A stretch of 5,334 nt of DNA from Rhodospirillales bacterium (lineage in GTDB: Bacteria > Pseudomonadota > Alphaproteobacteria > Acetobacterales > Acetobacteraceae), in assembly GCA_015654825.1 (NCBI GenBank), contig JAATGE010000336.1, positions 1-5,334 on the forward strand. The letters are read 5' to 3'. Below the pieces are notes generated by a model. That model ran no database searches. It saw only the letters and a program-made list of their open reading frames with translations, and was not told where the DNA came from. Positions 4,972-5,334 of the stretch are shown here, in pieces. The translations under genes and the position numbers were made by a program. Every line of letters starts with the position of its first letter. The stretch's first letter is position 1.

Positions 4972-5334
4972 TCACCTGCAGCCGCTGCTCGCGTGGTGCG
5001 TCACGTGATGGTAGGCGTGATGAACTGCGTTGACCGGCGGGGAGTAAACCGCGGGCGCGACCGGGTAGGAAGCTGCGCCATAGCCGTAGCCGGAGTAACC
5101 ATACGCCGGGTAACCATAGGCGGGCGCGTAGTAGGCCGCGCCATAGACTGGCCAGGCGCCGCCCCAGCCATAGCCCCAGCGCGCGCCGGGCCAGCCCCAA
5201 CCTGTGCGCCAGCCGTAGCCGCCGCGCCAACCATAGCCGCCGCGCCAGCCGCCACCCCAACCCGTCCGCCAGCCGACGCTGCCGCCGCCGTGCCAGCCAC
5301 CGCCCCATCCGCCGCGGAAACCGCCGCCATGGAA
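4972..5334 (-). CDS. Gly/Trp/Tyr-rich protein with His-rich C-terminus (5'-truncated by window)
   Basis: The minus-strand frame open from the right window edge to a TGA at 4972-4974 encodes the last 120 residues; the start lies outside. Composition is extreme: residues 1-58 of the visible part are mostly Gly, Trp and Arg in loose repeats (GWRTGWGGGWRGG, GYGWRGGYGWRTGWGW); 59-90 are Gly/Ala/Tyr/Pro-rich (APAYGYPAYGYSGYGYG); then SYPVAPAVYSPPVNAV; and the end is HHAYHHVTHHASSGCR. I do not recognise a named family. Similar composition occurs in exported structural proteins, including sulfur-globule envelope proteins of purple sulfur bacteria, and in many short secreted hypothetical proteins; a signal peptide is expected but not visible. 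His pairs suggest metal binding. Two other minus-strand frames over the region are also open, but give Arg/Leu- or Ala-dominated products. This frame was chosen because its repeats are peptide-like and it stops right at the terminator. Confidence 0.72.
   Translation of the reverse strand, partial: FHGGGFRGGWGGGWHGGGSVGWRTGWGGGWRGGYGWRGGYGWRTGWGWPGARWGYGWGGAWPVYGAAYYAPAYGYPAYGYSGYGYGAASYPVAPAVYSPPVNAVHHAYHHVTHHASSGCR

Noticed and set aside
4631..5308. 225-codon Arg/Leu-rich frame on the minus strand over the right end
   Set aside because: It overlaps the transporter antisense and is a frame-shifted reading of the Gly/Trp/Tyr repeats (WRLARRLW pattern), a common artefact of GC-rich repeats.
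1..5334. CRISPR array, tRNA/rRNA genes, integrase or transposase genes
   Set aside because: No regularly spaced direct repeats, no tRNA-like cloverleaf, and no transposase or integrase motif was seen in any frame; the repeats look non-autonomous.

Overview
The window is GC-rich DNA from a proteobacterium. The nucleoside diphosphate kinase sequence, the TPR-glycosyltransferase fusion and the GC-rich interspersed repeats built on GGGGCTCTGCCCC all resemble what is common in Alphaproteobacteria, most likely Rhodospirillales/Acetobacteraceae. This placement is inferred from sequence style; no database was searched.

Layout, left to right. Positions 1-376 hold no convincing gene but contain stacked repeat elements: a nested inverted repeat (1-123), a decayed copy of a GGGGCTCTGCCCC-type repeat (153-185) and a 131-bp unit (246-376). 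Next comes dadA (D-amino-acid dehydrogenase, minus strand, 377-1624, GTG start). The 278-bp gap upstream of dadA (1625-1902) carries two hairpins and a second, inverted copy (1729-1863) of the 246-376 unit, so dadA is bracketed by inverted repeats. ndk follows on the minus strand (1903-2325). After 145 bp comes a TPR/GT9-like glycosyltransferase-family gene, also minus strand (2471-3937). A 196-bp nested palindrome (3960-4155) fills most of the divergent intergenic region between that gene and a plus-strand TauE/SafE-family transporter (4194-4937). A perfect 10-bp-stem hairpin (4941-4966) separates this gene from a convergent minus-strand gene that runs off the right edge (4972-5334). That last gene encodes a very Gly/Trp/Tyr-rich protein with a His-rich C-terminus.

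Functionally the genes look like separate units and not one pathway. dadA links D-amino-acid catabolism to respiration, ndk balances NTP pools, the TPR protein is a putative glycosyltransferase, TauE/SafE is an anion (sulfite/sulfonate-type) exporter candidate, and the Gly-rich protein is a probable exported structural or surface protein. The most unusual content is the repeat family: at least four related copies in 5.3 kb, three of the sites forming inverted structures, placed at gene borders and right up to the dadA stop codon.
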